Shown: positions 33,929-43,420, counted from the stretch's first letter. The stretch: 64,000 bases of DNA from Bdellovibrio bacteriovorus (GCF_002208115.1 NZ_CP020946.1:1550001-1614000), one strand, 5' to 3'. Translations and numbers: made by a program. Notes: generated by a model not told the origin, from the sequence alone.

Positions 33929-33958
33929 GCACTGAGCTCCTCAGTGCCTTTTTATTTT
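33929..33958 (+). terminator. Intrinsic terminator between convergent genes
   Basis: GCACTGAG and CTCAGTGC make a perfect eight-pair stem with a CTC loop, followed by CTTTTTATTTT. It ends the ParA-like operon. The roughly 90 bases before it show nothing else. Confidence 0.88.
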
Positions 33959-33974
33959 CCGGACTTAAAAGTGA

Positions 33975-34706
33975 CTACTTAGCGCCTGCTTCAATCCAGC
34001 GTTTCATATAGCTCAGTTCGGCTTCGGTCAGCGGAGCCAGAATCGTCTTGCCTCTTTGCGGAGGCATAAAGCGTTTATTCATTCCAGGAACCGTCACCTG
34101 ATACAGCACGCTTTCTTCGGCGGTGGCTGCTAGCAGGTTGTGGTTATGAAGATCCGCCACTGTTTCCAGGATCGTGCGTTTCGCTGTTTCGGTGCTATGG
34201 CAGACCATGCACTTCGGGGCCAGGATTTCTTTTTTCAAATTCTCAAAGCTCAGTTCCAAAGTCGCAAGATCGGTTTTTGGTTTTTGAACAGGAGCTTCAG
34301 CTTCGCCACAGTTGGAAAGCTCGCCGACCTTCTGAACGTCAGAACGGCTGCGCATTTGATCATCAATCCACGTTTCAAGGATCTGTTTTTCGCAGGCATT
34401 TAATGCCTGATAACCCGAAGACCGCGGGGGCATGGTGCCTTTGTTGATGACAGACAAAATGGAATCTTTTTGCGCCAGCACTTCTTCTGCCGTGTCCATG
34501 CTGCGGGAACCCGTGGTGTGACACTCAAGGCAGGTGCTTAGGGCGGTGGATTTCACCACGTCGAAGCTGACTTTTTCGTTTTGGAATTTACTGAAACCTT
34601 TGACCTCAAGACCGCCGGTTTTAAACAGACCCAATTCTTCCATTGGATAGCTGCAGCCCACCAAAGAAAGCCCCAAAATTGCCAAGAAAACGAAGTGCTT
34701 TTTCAT
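33975..34706 (-). CDS. Dihaem c-type cytochrome-like lipoprotein
   Basis: 243 residues with lipobox LVGC and two haem-attachment motifs, CLECH (59-63) and CMVCH (166-170). Each is followed by a likely methionine ligand in a Met-Pro-Pro (TMPPRSSG and RFMPPQRG). The halves are alike, suggesting duplication of one cytochrome c module of about 105 residues. It would be an envelope electron carrier. It is transcribed alone. Confidence 0.87.
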   Translation of the reverse strand: MKKHFVFLAILGLSLVGCSYPMEELGLFKTGGLEVKGFSKFQNEKVSFDVVKSTALSTCLECHTTGSRSMDTAEEVLAQKDSILSVINKGTMPPRSSGYQALNACEKQILETWIDDQMRSRSDVQKVGELSNCGEAEAPVQKPKTDLATLELSFENLKKEILAPKCMVCHSTETAKRTILETVADLHNHNLLAATAEESVLYQVTVPGMNKRFMPPQRGKTILAPLTEAELSYMKRWIEAGAK

Positions 34707-34769
34707 AGTGGCAAAGGTTCTATCAAATTTTGGTGAAGTCAGGGGATTTGATTCAGTGCCGAAGAATAA

Positions 34770-34800
34770 AATACAAGGGACTGTCAGCTTTTTCGACAGC
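34770..34800 (-). terminator. Terminator after the HD-GYP operon
   Basis: Read on the minus strand, GGGGCTGTC pairs with GACAGTCCC (one wobble) around a nine-base loop, followed by TTGTATTTTATT. It lies just after the gene at 34817-35194. Confidence 0.7.
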
Positions 34801-34816
34801 CCCAGAATGTGGGGTC

Positions 34817-35194
34817 CTATTTTTTAACTTTTAAAGGCTGAAACGGAGCCACAGAGGCAGGCTTACGACCCCCACGGGCAGTATCAATACAGCTTTGGCG
34901 CTGGGTATCGCTGGCTTCCGTATTCTCTCCACATTTGGAAAGCTCGGCCGGGTTGTAGCTTTGCCCTTGGATGCTGTCCCAGCATGCCCAGAAGGCTTTG
35001 TCGTCTTGTTGCAGGTGGCAAACCGTAGCGGCATACCAGTCGACGTTTTCGGTTTTAGTGCGCTCTTGGCATTCGCTGATTTCTTTTTCGCCGATGAAGC
35101 GTTCGCAGAAACCAGCAGGGTTGGTGGGTTCAAGAGCAATGGCAATCAGCGGAACGCAGGCAATAAGAACCAAAGAATGCAAAACGAGCTTCAT
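34817..35194 (-). CDS. Small cysteine-containing secreted protein
   Basis: 125 residues with a signal peptide (LVLHSLVLIACVPLIAIA). The mature part has six cysteines in even spacing (GFCERF, ISECQE, VCHL, WACWDS, SKCGEN, QSCIDT), so three disulfides are likely, and ends in a basic tail. I do not recognise a family. Its ATG immediately follows the stop codon of the HD-GYP gene, so it is in that operon. Confidence 0.7.
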   Translation of the reverse strand: MKLVLHSLVLIACVPLIAIALEPTNPAGFCERFIGEKEISECQERTKTENVDWYAATVCHLQQDDKAFWACWDSIQGQSYNPAELSKCGENTEASDTQRQSCIDTARGGRKPASVAPFQPLKVKK

Positions 35195-36139
35195 CTAAGC
35201 GACCTTTATTTTGAAAAGTACTGAATACATGGCTTTCAGCATGTCGGGATCATAACGACCGGCCAGTTTTTCCTTCATCATGGCGACGGCATCCATCGGT
35301 GTCATCGGCACGTTGTAGGATCTTTGTGTGGTCATGGCGTCATAGGTGTCGGTGATGGCGACGATCCTTGCAAACGGGTGGATTTCTTCCGCCACCAGTT
35401 GCTGAGGATAACCGTTCCCAGCCCAGGATTCGTGGTGCTCAAAACAGGCGGCCTTGATTGCATCACTGATGTTCGGGTGGTTGTTCATGATAACCAAACC
35501 GTACTGCGGGTGCATTTTCATTTGCTCCCACTCGGCATCTGTTAAGCCGCCTTTTTTGCAAAGGATGTCCAGACTGACGCTGCGTTTGCCAATATCGTGG
35601 AAAAGGGCACCCACACCCAACTCTTCCAAAGTTTTTGCATCATAGCCAAGAGCTTTACCCAAGCCCAAAGAATAAATGCTAACGTCCAAAGAATGATTGT
35701 AGGTATAGAAGTCATGTCCGGACAACGAGATCATAAAGCCCATGGCTTCCGGTGCGCTTTCCATCAGGTCAATGAAATCGGTGATAATCGGGCGGGATTC
35801 ATCCAGCGCCTTGTTCACATCCGGATTTTCAAAGAGATCTTCCATCAACGCAACCGAGGATTCCCGCAGGATTTTGGCTTTATCAAACGGGTTCAGAAGG
35901 TCCGAGTTCATTTCTTCCTTCACCCAGTCGCGATAAGTCTGTTTGTCTTCCATGCGCACGAAGAAAGAATCCCCCGTGTCACGTCCGTGCAAAGTTTTGA
36001 TTTTACCGGAAGCAAGTTTGTCGCCGGCGCGCAGGTAAAGAATATGTTTACCATCCACAAGGATGTAAATGTCAAAACTGGTGACTTTATCAGGGCGAAT
36101 TGTGCTTAGACGGATGCGGAAGTAAGTCGTGGAATCCAT
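35195..36139 (-). CDS. HD-GYP domain protein, probable cyclic-di-GMP phosphodiesterase
   Basis: 314 residues. The N-terminal about 125 residues form an unassigned input region with a beta-rich start (FDIYILVDGKHILYLRAGD). The HD-GYP domain follows with NHSLDVSIYS, HDIGK (181-185), HPQYG, HHESWAGNGYP (235-245) and ITDTYDAMTTQRSY. All metal ligands appear present, with Asn in the variable position of GNGYP. It probably degrades cyclic-di-GMP, which controls the switch between attack and growth phases in predators. The stop codon abuts the next gene's start. Confidence 0.9.
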   Translation of the reverse strand: MDSTTYFRIRLSTIRPDKVTSFDIYILVDGKHILYLRAGDKLASGKIKTLHGRDTGDSFFVRMEDKQTYRDWVKEEMNSDLLNPFDKAKILRESSVALMEDLFENPDVNKALDESRPIITDFIDLMESAPEAMGFMISLSGHDFYTYNHSLDVSIYSLGLGKALGYDAKTLEELGVGALFHDIGKRSVSLDILCKKGGLTDAEWEQMKMHPQYGLVIMNNHPNISDAIKAACFEHHESWAGNGYPQQLVAEEIHPFARIVAITDTYDAMTTQRSYNVPMTPMDAVAMMKEKLAGRYDPDMLKAMYSVLFKIKVA

Positions 36140-36262
36140 AGGAAAATTCTGCCACGGAAAGGGGGCTTGAAGGAACTAAATCCGCAATAAACAAACAGCT
36201 CAGCCCTTGGTCTAGACGTAGAGGGGCGAGCCCCCCTCACAACGTTTCAATGCGGGACGGGA

Positions 36263-37291
36263 TTAGCGTTTCAGCAGCATCTGCACTGGAGTCAATCCCG
36301 TGCTAAAAGGAGTCGCACTGGTTCGGGTCAGCGACCCGTCGGTGCCCACATGAAACTGCAGTATTTGGTTTTCAATATAGTCGAGCACATAAGCGGATTG
36401 GCCTGCAGCATCCACAGTCACCGTTTCAGGCGAGGCCCCGGCAGGAACTGTTGATTTAAGCTCCAGTGTTCCGCTGTTTTGAATTTCATAGACACTGACG
36501 GTTGAAGAAAACGCATTGGCCACATACAGGTGGTTTCCGCTGATGGTCATGCCTTGCGGGCTTGATTCCGTCGCCATCACCTGACGGGATTGCAAAGTGC
36601 CATCTGAACCAATGGCAAACACTTCGACTTCGTCAGTGCTGCAGCTAAGCACATAGATGAATTCACCTTGTGAGGCCACCCGGTCCGGCACCAATGCCGT
36701 CAGCGCGCCATTGTTGTCCACTGCATACTGGGAAATACTGGCATCAAGAATGTTCACCACATAAGCATACTGACCCTGATTGGAAAAAAGCATGCTTAAT
36801 GGACCTGCTGTATGCGGCGTGCTCCCCATCGCAGTAAGGCGCCCATCACTGCCTTTGCTGTACTGAGTGATGGATTCACTGCGCAGATTCAGTGAATAAA
36901 CAAATCTTCCGTCTGGAGAAATCTGCACCGACTGGGGAAACTCTTCCGTGGCAACGAGGCCCAGGGACTGAAGCTTGCCATCAGGGCCGATTTGAAACTG
37001 TGAAATCGTGTCGTCACTGGCGTTCACCACATAAAGATGCTCTTGGTTTTGATCCATCAAAAGTGATTTCGCATAATTCCCGGCGGCCGCGACCTCCAAA
37101 GGTGCAAGGGTGCCATCAGATGCAATCGAAAAAACACTGATGCTGTCGTCCGAAGAATTCAACACATAAGAAAACCTGGCCGGAGCAGGCGTGGGTGAAG
37201 GGGAGGGGGAGGGGCCAGAACCAGAACTGCCAGCACAAGCAGCAAGAGTCAGTATCCAAAGCAAGGTCAAACCAAGGCGCAGGGTTTTCAT
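36263..37291 (-). CDS. Lactonase-like seven-bladed propeller lipoprotein
   Basis: 342 residues. Lipobox LAAC, then a Ser/Pro linker (GPSPSPSPTPAP) and about seven repeats of roughly 43 residues of the type FSYVLNSSDDSISVFSIASDGTL, each ending before the next strand HLYVVNASDDTISQFQI. This matches 6-phosphogluconolactonase/YVTN-type propellers. I do not see the enzymatic metal-binding residues clearly, so a binding role is equally possible. It is downstream of the methyltransferase gene but separated by a terminator. Confidence 0.82.
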   Translation of the reverse strand: MKTLRLGLTLLWILTLAACAGSSGSGPSPSPSPTPAPARFSYVLNSSDDSISVFSIASDGTLAPLEVAAAGNYAKSLLMDQNQEHLYVVNASDDTISQFQIGPDGKLQSLGLVATEEFPQSVQISPDGRFVYSLNLRSESITQYSKGSDGRLTAMGSTPHTAGPLSMLFSNQGQYAYVVNILDASISQYAVDNNGALTALVPDRVASQGEFIYVLSCSTDEVEVFAIGSDGTLQSRQVMATESSPQGMTISGNHLYVANAFSSTVSVYEIQNSGTLELKSTVPAGASPETVTVDAAGQSAYVLDYIENQILQFHVGTDGSLTRTSATPFSTGLTPVQMLLKR

Positions 37292-37302
37292 GGGTTCTCC
37301 GT

Positions 37303-37331
37303 AAAAAAAAGCTAGCGCCCTGGGGCGCTAG
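37303..37331 (-). terminator. Terminator overlapping the methyltransferase stop codon
   Basis: On the minus strand, CTAGCGCCC pairs with GGGCGCTAG and is followed by CTTTTTTTTAC. The TAG stop of the gene at 37312-38058 lies within the stem itself, so ribosomes must clear it before the hairpin can form. Confidence 0.85.
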
Positions 37332-38058
37332 TGACGACAAGTCGAAGGATCGATGGGTTGTTACCGGGAACCAGCTCGATTTCTTCATCCAGGATCATGA
37401 AGCCCGCACGGCATAGTTCCTGACGAATCACTTCAGCGGGTGGCAGTCTTTTTTGTGCTGTCCAGTGACGGCCATTCATGGCAACCACACCCGGAGCATC
37501 TGATTCTGGAGTTTGTCTCCACAAAACATAGTCGGCATCCAGGCAAATGGACTCGAAGCTGTCATCCGGATCGAACTGTGGGCTGAGGATGGAGGTGCGA
37601 ATCACCAGTTTGCCATCTTCAGCCAGCATTTTGCGAAGGCTTTGCAGGAAGCGCGCTCGATCCAGAGGTAGTGGAATATTAGTAAGGCAGTCGCGATCGT
37701 GGATCAAATCGAATTTTTCCTGTAGCTGCTCGATTTGCAGGCTGCCGCCCACGCGGAATGAAATATTCAAGTGCTGCTCCATGGCCATTTTGTGAACAAT
37801 CGCCACAGAAGAACGGTACATGTCGTAAGCCGCTACTTGCATGCCCAGTTCGGCCAAGGCCATTGCACAAACCCCGTGCGCCGCACCCATGTCCAGGGCT
37901 TTCAGCCCTTGGGGGTTTGGGAACAAGTCGGCGCAGACGTCTTGCAGATATTCGACATGATTGCGTTCAGTCAGGCCATTTAAGGCCACCAGAGTTTCAC
38001 CGTTGATGGCAGTTTTGTGATTGTGAGTGCGGATGAATTGTTGGTATTGAGCTTTCAT
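37312..38058 (-). CDS. SAM-dependent methyltransferase
   Basis: 248 residues. Motif I is KALDMGAAHGVCAMALAELG and strand two ends VAAYDMYRSS, with FDLIHDRDCLTNIPL as the motif IV region. An AAGGAG-like site (AAAGGAGATC) precedes the ATG. The substrate is unknown. The gene is divergent from recG. Confidence 0.78.
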   Translation of the reverse strand: MKAQYQQFIRTHNHKTAINGETLVALNGLTERNHVEYLQDVCADLFPNPQGLKALDMGAAHGVCAMALAELGMQVAAYDMYRSSVAIVHKMAMEQHLNISFRVGGSLQIEQLQEKFDLIHDRDCLTNIPLPLDRARFLQSLRKMLAEDGKLVIRTSILSPQFDPDDSFESICLDADYVLWRQTPESDAPGVVAMNGRHWTAQKRLPPAEVIRQELCRAGFMILDEEIELVPGNNPSILRLVVTSAPGR

Positions 38059-38149
38059 AAGATCTCCTTTATGCCAACCTATAAAGCACAGGCGGTGCCA
38101 GCGGATTTCGCTCTGAAAACGGCTTAATTTTGAGCTGATTGGCCCCCCC

Positions 38150-38187
38150 GCCGAGTTCCCGGCAGGCTGCGTTGCCGGGGGTTCGGC
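38150..38187. repeat. Stem-loop between the methyltransferase gene and recG
   Basis: GCCGA plus CCCGGCA pairs with TGCCGGG plus TCGGC, interrupted by a three-base mismatch, around an eight-base loop. It sits in the divergent intergenic region and lacks a T-run. Confidence 0.5.
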
Positions 38188-38201
38188 AGTTGCCGAAATC
38201 C

Positions 38202-38223
38202 CGGTGATTGGCCATAATCACCG
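38202..38223 (+). promoter_or_regulatory. Perfect inverted repeat directly before the recG start
   Basis: CGGTGATT (38202-38209) and AATCACCG (38216-38223) flank a six-base loop, ending one base before the recG ATG at 38225. No ribosome-binding site is visible there. It could be an operator or a hairpin controlling translation. Confidence 0.45.
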
Positions 38224-38224
38224 C

Positions 38225-40312
38225 ATGGCTCTTCGTCTGGATACGCAAATACAATTTCTTAAAGGTGTGGGTCCCAAGTTGGGGGATCTGTTTTCCCGTA
38301 AAGGTCTTAAGACCTTGGGGGACCTTTTTGAGTTCTATCCCCGTGCCTACGAAGACCAGCGCGCGGCACGAAACATTTCAAGCCTGCGCCCGGATGATAT
38401 CGTCAGCATCAAGGCCACGGTTGTCGCTGTTCACAGCGTGAACATGGGGCGATCGGCACGCAAGATGTATGACGTTCTGGTCAGAGACGCCTCCGGACAG
38501 ATTCACTGCAAATACTTCCGTGTGCCTTACAAAGGATACTTTGAACGCTTTAAGCCCTTCACCGAAGTTCGTGTGGTGGGAAAAGTCACCGAGTACCGCG
38601 GCCGTTTGGAATTCCATCATCCCGATATCAAGGATGTGGAGCCCGACGAAGAAACCCAGGACGCGCTGATCCCGCTGTATACGGAAATTGAAGGTCTTGC
38701 CACGGCCAAGATCATGAAGCTGGTGCGTTCGGCGTTTGCGCAAATCGAAGAATGGCCGGAAGAAGCGTTCCCGAAATGGATGCGCGAAAAGTACAATCTG
38801 ATTCCGCGCAAAGACGCCTTGAAGGACATCCATTTTCCGGATCCGAACAAGGCCAAGGAGTATTCTGAATTTAAAACTGCGGCCCAAAAACGCATCATCT
38901 TTGATGAGTTTTTCTGGTTGGAACTTTATTTGGCCTCTAAAAAGGCAGGCTTCCAGAAAGAAGGGGCTCCGCAGATCAGAAATTCCGGCGAAAAGATGCG
39001 GGCATTGCTTCAGTCTTTGCCATTTGAAATGACAGGCGCACAAAAGCGCGTCTTCACTGAAATCAAAGCCGATCTGGAAAAAGGCCACCCTATGCACCGA
39101 ATGGTGCAAGGGGATGTGGGAAGCGGAAAGACGCTCGTGAGCTTTATGGCCGCCATCTATGCCGCAGAAAGCGGTTATCAATCCTGTTTGATGGCGCCGA
39201 CAGAAATTCTGGCTGAACAGCACTTTAAAAATGCGCGCAAGGTGCTTGAGCCTTTGGGTGTTCGTCTAGGGCTGCTGGTGGGTAAATCCAAAGCCTCGGA
39301 GCGAAAAGCTCTGCTGGCGGCTTTGGCAGCCGGCGAGATTGATTTGATTATAGGCACCCATGCCCTGATCGAAGATGAAGTGCAGTTCTCAAATCTGGGA
39401 CTTGTGATCATCGACGAACAGCACAGATTCGGGGTTGAACAGCGCGGGGTTTTGAAGAACAAAGGAAACTCTCCGCACTTCCTGGTGATGACCGCGACTC
39501 CGATTCCCAGAACTCTGGCCATGACTGTGTACGGGGACCTGGATGTTTCCATCATCGATGAAATGCCGGCCGGTCGAAGCCCGATTCAGACGCGCGCAAC
39601 GTTTGAAAGCAAACGCCCTCAAGCCCTGCAATTTATGCTGGAACAAATCCAAAAAGGCCGTCAGGCCTATATCGTTTATCCTCTGGTGGAGGAAAGCGAA
39701 AAGATTGATCTGAAAGATGCAGTGTCGGAATACGAAAAGCTGAAAGAGCTTTATCCGCAGTTGAAGATCGGTCTTTTGCACGGGAAGATGAAACCAGATG
39801 AAAAAGACCAGGTCATGGATCAGTTCCGCAAAAATGAAATCCAGGTTCTGGTTTCCACCACCGTCATTGAAGTCGGTGTCGACGTGCCGAATGCCAACAT
39901 CATGATCATCGAACATGCTGAACGTTTTGGTCTGTCGCAGCTGCATCAGTTGCGCGGCCGCGTGGGACGGGGAGAATACAAAAGTTTCTGTATTCTGATC
40001 ATGGGTTATGCCGTGTCTGAAGAAGGCAAAGCCCGCACCGAGATGATGGAAAAGACCTCGGACGGATTCAAGATCGCTGAGTTCGATCTTGAAATGCGCG
40101 GCCCGGGTGAGTTCATGGGGACCAGGCAGTCAGGTCTTTCCGGCTTTAAACTGGCAAACCTGGTACGTGATATGGCCATCCTGCAGGAAGCCCGTGAAGC
40201 GGCTTTTGAGGTTCTAAGAAAGGATCCAAAACTTTCCTACGTCGAGAATCAAGGTTTGAAGGCCGAGCTTTTGCGCGAGCACGGTCCAGCCGCTCTAGCT
40301 GGTATTGCCTAA
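38225..40312 (+). CDS. recG: ATP-dependent DNA helicase RecG
   Basis: 695 residues. An N-terminal wedge/OB domain (IVSIKATVVAVHSVNMGR, YRGRLEFHHPDI) is followed by superfamily 2 helicase motifs: Q-motif-like PFEMTGAQKRVF, Walker A GDVGSGKT, motif II DEQH, TATPIPRT and QLRGRVGRGEYKSF. RecG remodels stalled replication forks and Holliday junctions. The ATG at 38225 gives the family N-terminus; an in-frame GTG seven codons upstream is the alternative. The lack of a ribosome-binding site and the inverted repeat at the start are noteworthy. Confidence 0.95.
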   Translation: MALRLDTQIQFLKGVGPKLGDLFSRKGLKTLGDLFEFYPRAYEDQRAARNISSLRPDDIVSIKATVVAVHSVNMGRSARKMYDVLVRDASGQIHCKYFRVPYKGYFERFKPFTEVRVVGKVTEYRGRLEFHHPDIKDVEPDEETQDALIPLYTEIEGLATAKIMKLVRSAFAQIEEWPEEAFPKWMREKYNLIPRKDALKDIHFPDPNKAKEYSEFKTAAQKRIIFDEFFWLELYLASKKAGFQKEGAPQIRNSGEKMRALLQSLPFEMTGAQKRVFTEIKADLEKGHPMHRMVQGDVGSGKTLVSFMAAIYAAESGYQSCLMAPTEILAEQHFKNARKVLEPLGVRLGLLVGKSKASERKALLAALAAGEIDLIIGTHALIEDEVQFSNLGLVIIDEQHRFGVEQRGVLKNKGNSPHFLVMTATPIPRTLAMTVYGDLDVSIIDEMPAGRSPIQTRATFESKRPQALQFMLEQIQKGRQAYIVYPLVEESEKIDLKDAVSEYEKLKELYPQLKIGLLHGKMKPDEKDQVMDQFRKNEIQVLVSTTVIEVGVDVPNANIMIIEHAERFGLSQLHQLRGRVGRGEYKSFCILIMGYAVSEEGKARTEMMEKTSDGFKIAEFDLEMRGPGEFMGTRQSGLSGFKLANLVRDMAILQEAREAAFEVLRKDPKLSYVENQGLKAELLREHGPAALAGIA

Positions 40313-40429
40313 TGTGACAACCTTTCCTGTTTGAAATATTCGTGTGTCATTCTGAGAAAATGCCTTAAGTGAGGGTTGTTAAGGGCCGATCAATGATGGG
40401 CTGTTAACTGAACGTTTCGAGGAATTGGA

Positions 40430-43339
40430 ATGACCACGAAGTATATTCGCAACCTGCTTCTTACACTGAATCTTCTGCTGCTGACGGCGTGTTCGTTGGA
40501 TGCGGAACTCTTTGAAAAAATCAAATCCACCTCCGAAGCTTCCACCGATCTGAGTCTTAAGATTTCTGATTTGCCCACGAACGTTCCTGAATCCTTCCCT
40601 TATTATGGACAGGTTCAGGTCACAGGTCTTTCCAGCGGTCTTTCAAGTTTCAGCACTCCGGCTTTATCCCTTCAAGACAGCACGTGTCCGGGGCTCTCCA
40701 TCAATGCCGATGGCTGGATTTCCGGAGTGCTTGACAAGGTTTCTGGCGAAAGCTGCGAATTCAAAGTCAAGGTCACTCAAGGCTCTGTCAGTGTGGTGTC
40801 CGATGTTATCAGTCTGGGTGTGCAAAACAGCTTGCAGTTGACCTTATCTCAGGAAAACTTCAGCTTTGATTCCGGTGCGCCAACGCAAAATACGGTGTTG
40901 AATCTTTCAGCTCCGGCGCCTTTTGCGACCTATTTGGATTACTCCATATATTCCGCCAATTCCGAATCATCACTGTTTAATGGAATGAACACTGGGAAGA
41001 TTCTGGTTCCAGCCGGAGCCACCTCTGTCGTTATTCCTCTGACTTTGCAGGCGGGTCTGTCTTTGTCATCCGCCGAACATCAAACCATTCAGCTCAACAG
41101 CGGTATGAGTGGGCTTAAACCCAAAATCGAACTGGTCATTCCGTTGGAGTTTACTGGCGGAGCTCCTGCGCAGGTTTTTCAGGACATCAATGTCTCTGAT
41201 ACCCATATCTGCGCGATTTCGGATGGCAAGCTGTATTGCTGGGGTAATAACGACAAGTACCGTCTTGGATTGGGGGCTGGGGATCAGGACAATCGCACAA
41301 AGCCTGTCCGTGTGGGAACTTCCACGACATGGCAAAAGGTGGCATTAAGTTCTGAGGGTACCTGTGGGCTCAATGGGGGCAAGCTTTATTGCTGGGGTCG
41401 CAACGATGCGGGACGATCGGCAACCGGGTCCATGGTGCCGTCTGAGGTTACAGAGCCTACTCAGGTGGGTGCAGATTCCGACTGGCAGGACCTGGTCGGT
41501 GGTACTCATTTCTCATGCGGTATCAGATCAGGTGAATTGTACTGCTGGGGTTTCAACCAGTTTGGTCAGCTCGCCACCGGAGATATTCTGACAAAATACA
41601 GTCCTACAAGAGTTGGCGCCAGTACAACCTGGCAGAAGATTTCTGCAGGTGGATCCCATGTGTGCGGTCTTGATTCCGGAAAACTTTATTGCTGGGGCGC
41701 GGGGTCTCGTCTGCAACTCGGGAATAATGCTAGCGTGACTCGGCAGCAGTCGGTTTTGCAGGTGGGTGCCTCGGCATCTTGGCAGGATGTTGTGGCCGGA
41801 AATGATCACACCTGCGGTATCAATGCTGGAAAGCTTTACTGCTGGGGTGACAACTATTCCGGGCAGTTGGGGCTGGGAGCTGCAGAGGCAGGCAATATCA
41901 TCGGTGCGATTTCCCAAGTGGGTACTGCTTCCGACTGGGAAAGTCTTGCGGCAGGGGGGAATCACACCTGCGGAATTCGAAACGGTGGCGATCTTTACTG
42001 TTGGGGTGCTGTAAGTTATCAAAGCGGCGTGTGGGAACCAACCCGCATTGGCACCGACAGTACTTGGAGCAAAATTAGCACAAGCTATTACATGACCTGC
42101 GGAATCAATAACGGATCCGTGCTGTGCTGGGCGCATGACGAGAGCACTATTAATTACATCGGATTGGGCGAGGATCGGGCCGAGATTGCCCACAAACCTC
42201 ATAGAGTGGGCCTGTCTACATCCTGGTCTTTGCCAAGTGCGGGATATGGTCATTCTTGTGCGATCAATGCGGGTCGCCTGTACTGCTGGGGTGATAACTC
42301 CAGTTTCCAGTTGGGGCAAAATGACAACGGATCTTTGGCGTCAATCATTGTTCCTCAACAGGTTGGAAACTCCAAGGCCTGGCAGAAAATCGCCAGTGGC
42401 GGGGGGCACACCTGTGGCATTAAAGAGGGTGAATTGTACTGCTGGGGCTTAAACGTGGGATTTGACTTCGGCGGAGGAGGTCCACCGCCACCACCACCTC
42501 CTCCGGGCGGCGGTGGTTTTATGCCGATGAATGTTTCACCGGTTTCGCAAGTTCCTACGCGTGTGGGGACTTCCAAGGCGTGGACGGCCATTGCCGCGGG
42601 TTCCGGTCAGTTGTGCGGAATCAACGGTGGAAAAATGTATTGTTGGGGGCAGAACTCCGACGGGCAGATGGCGGCTGATCCGGCCACGGTGCCTTTGGTG
42701 GAAGAGCCTACTCAAGTCGGCACTTCTGATAAATGGCATGCCGTGGGGATCAGTTCCTATCATTCCTGTGGTATCGATGACGGCAAGCTTTATTGCTGGG
42801 GTTACGGCGATGACGGGGAATTGGGTGACGGCAATAACACCTCTTCACACACGCCTGTTCGTGTGGGATCTGACTCTGATTGGACCGCCGTTGTAGCGGG
42901 CAACCTGCATACCTGTGGTATTCGCTCAGGTCAGCTTTACTGTTGGGGTGGATCCTATCAGGGGGCTTTGGGGACTGGAAGCATGGTTGATGCATCGACT
43001 CCGCAGCGTGTGGGTGTCTCGTCATCTTGGACTGAAATTGCCTCGGGCTTTGAAAATAGTGCTGTCTGTGGCATTGATGGCGGCAAACTGTTCTGTTGGG
43101 GTTCTGATGGCTGGGGGCAGCAGGGCAATGGTTCTGCCTTCACTGGTGCGGAAGTTGTGCCTATTCAGTTAGGAACTTCTACCAATTGGCAAAAAGTTTC
43201 TGTTGGCGAAAGAAACGTGTGCGCGGTGAATGCAGGGAAACTCTTCTGCTGGGGTGGCAATAATAACGGCCAATCGGCACTTCCGCCGACACCGGGCGCT
43301 GCTGATCCGACAACGCCAACGCTGATCACTGGTTTCTAA
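40430..43339 (+). CDS. Fourteen-repeat RCC1-like lipoprotein
   Basis: 969 residues. Lipobox LTAC, then two beta-sandwich-like domains (about 40-245), then 14 RCC1-type repeats of about 48 residues with the core CGI..GKLYCWG.N..GQLG. Each repeat carries two cysteines five to seven residues apart, which could form one disulfide per blade. Fourteen repeats suggest two seven-bladed propellers. A Gly/Pro-rich insert (GGGGPPPPPPPPGGGG) sits in the ninth repeat. Likely an exported binding protein; no enzyme motif is seen. It follows recG after 117 bases. Confidence 0.85.
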   Translation: MTTKYIRNLLLTLNLLLLTACSLDAELFEKIKSTSEASTDLSLKISDLPTNVPESFPYYGQVQVTGLSSGLSSFSTPALSLQDSTCPGLSINADGWISGVLDKVSGESCEFKVKVTQGSVSVVSDVISLGVQNSLQLTLSQENFSFDSGAPTQNTVLNLSAPAPFATYLDYSIYSANSESSLFNGMNTGKILVPAGATSVVIPLTLQAGLSLSSAEHQTIQLNSGMSGLKPKIELVIPLEFTGGAPAQVFQDINVSDTHICAISDGKLYCWGNNDKYRLGLGAGDQDNRTKPVRVGTSTTWQKVALSSEGTCGLNGGKLYCWGRNDAGRSATGSMVPSEVTEPTQVGADSDWQDLVGGTHFSCGIRSGELYCWGFNQFGQLATGDILTKYSPTRVGASTTWQKISAGGSHVCGLDSGKLYCWGAGSRLQLGNNASVTRQQSVLQVGASASWQDVVAGNDHTCGINAGKLYCWGDNYSGQLGLGAAEAGNIIGAISQVGTASDWESLAAGGNHTCGIRNGGDLYCWGAVSYQSGVWEPTRIGTDSTWSKISTSYYMTCGINNGSVLCWAHDESTINYIGLGEDRAEIAHKPHRVGLSTSWSLPSAGYGHSCAINAGRLYCWGDNSSFQLGQNDNGSLASIIVPQQVGNSKAWQKIASGGGHTCGIKEGELYCWGLNVGFDFGGGGPPPPPPPPGGGGFMPMNVSPVSQVPTRVGTSKAWTAIAAGSGQLCGINGGKMYCWGQNSDGQMAADPATVPLVEEPTQVGTSDKWHAVGISSYHSCGIDDGKLYCWGYGDDGELGDGNNTSSHTPVRVGSDSDWTAVVAGNLHTCGIRSGQLYCWGGSYQGALGTGSMVDASTPQRVGVSSSWTEIASGFENSAVCGIDGGKLFCWGSDGWGQQGNGSAFTGAEVVPIQLGTSTNWQKVSVGERNVCAVNAGKLFCWGGNNNGQSALPPTPGAADPTTPTLITGF

Positions 43340-43420
43340 GAAAAAATAGCGGAACATTTTGCTGTTGCATCCGCGAATTTTGTTTGTCATCCTTTTCTTA
43401 GATCACAAGGATGTGCTCTT

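Noticed and set aside
42470-42525. Gly/Pro-rich tract in the RCC1-like gene as a possible sequence error
   Set aside because: The frame stays open on both sides, the repeats continue in register afterwards, and such linkers are common in exported proteins.
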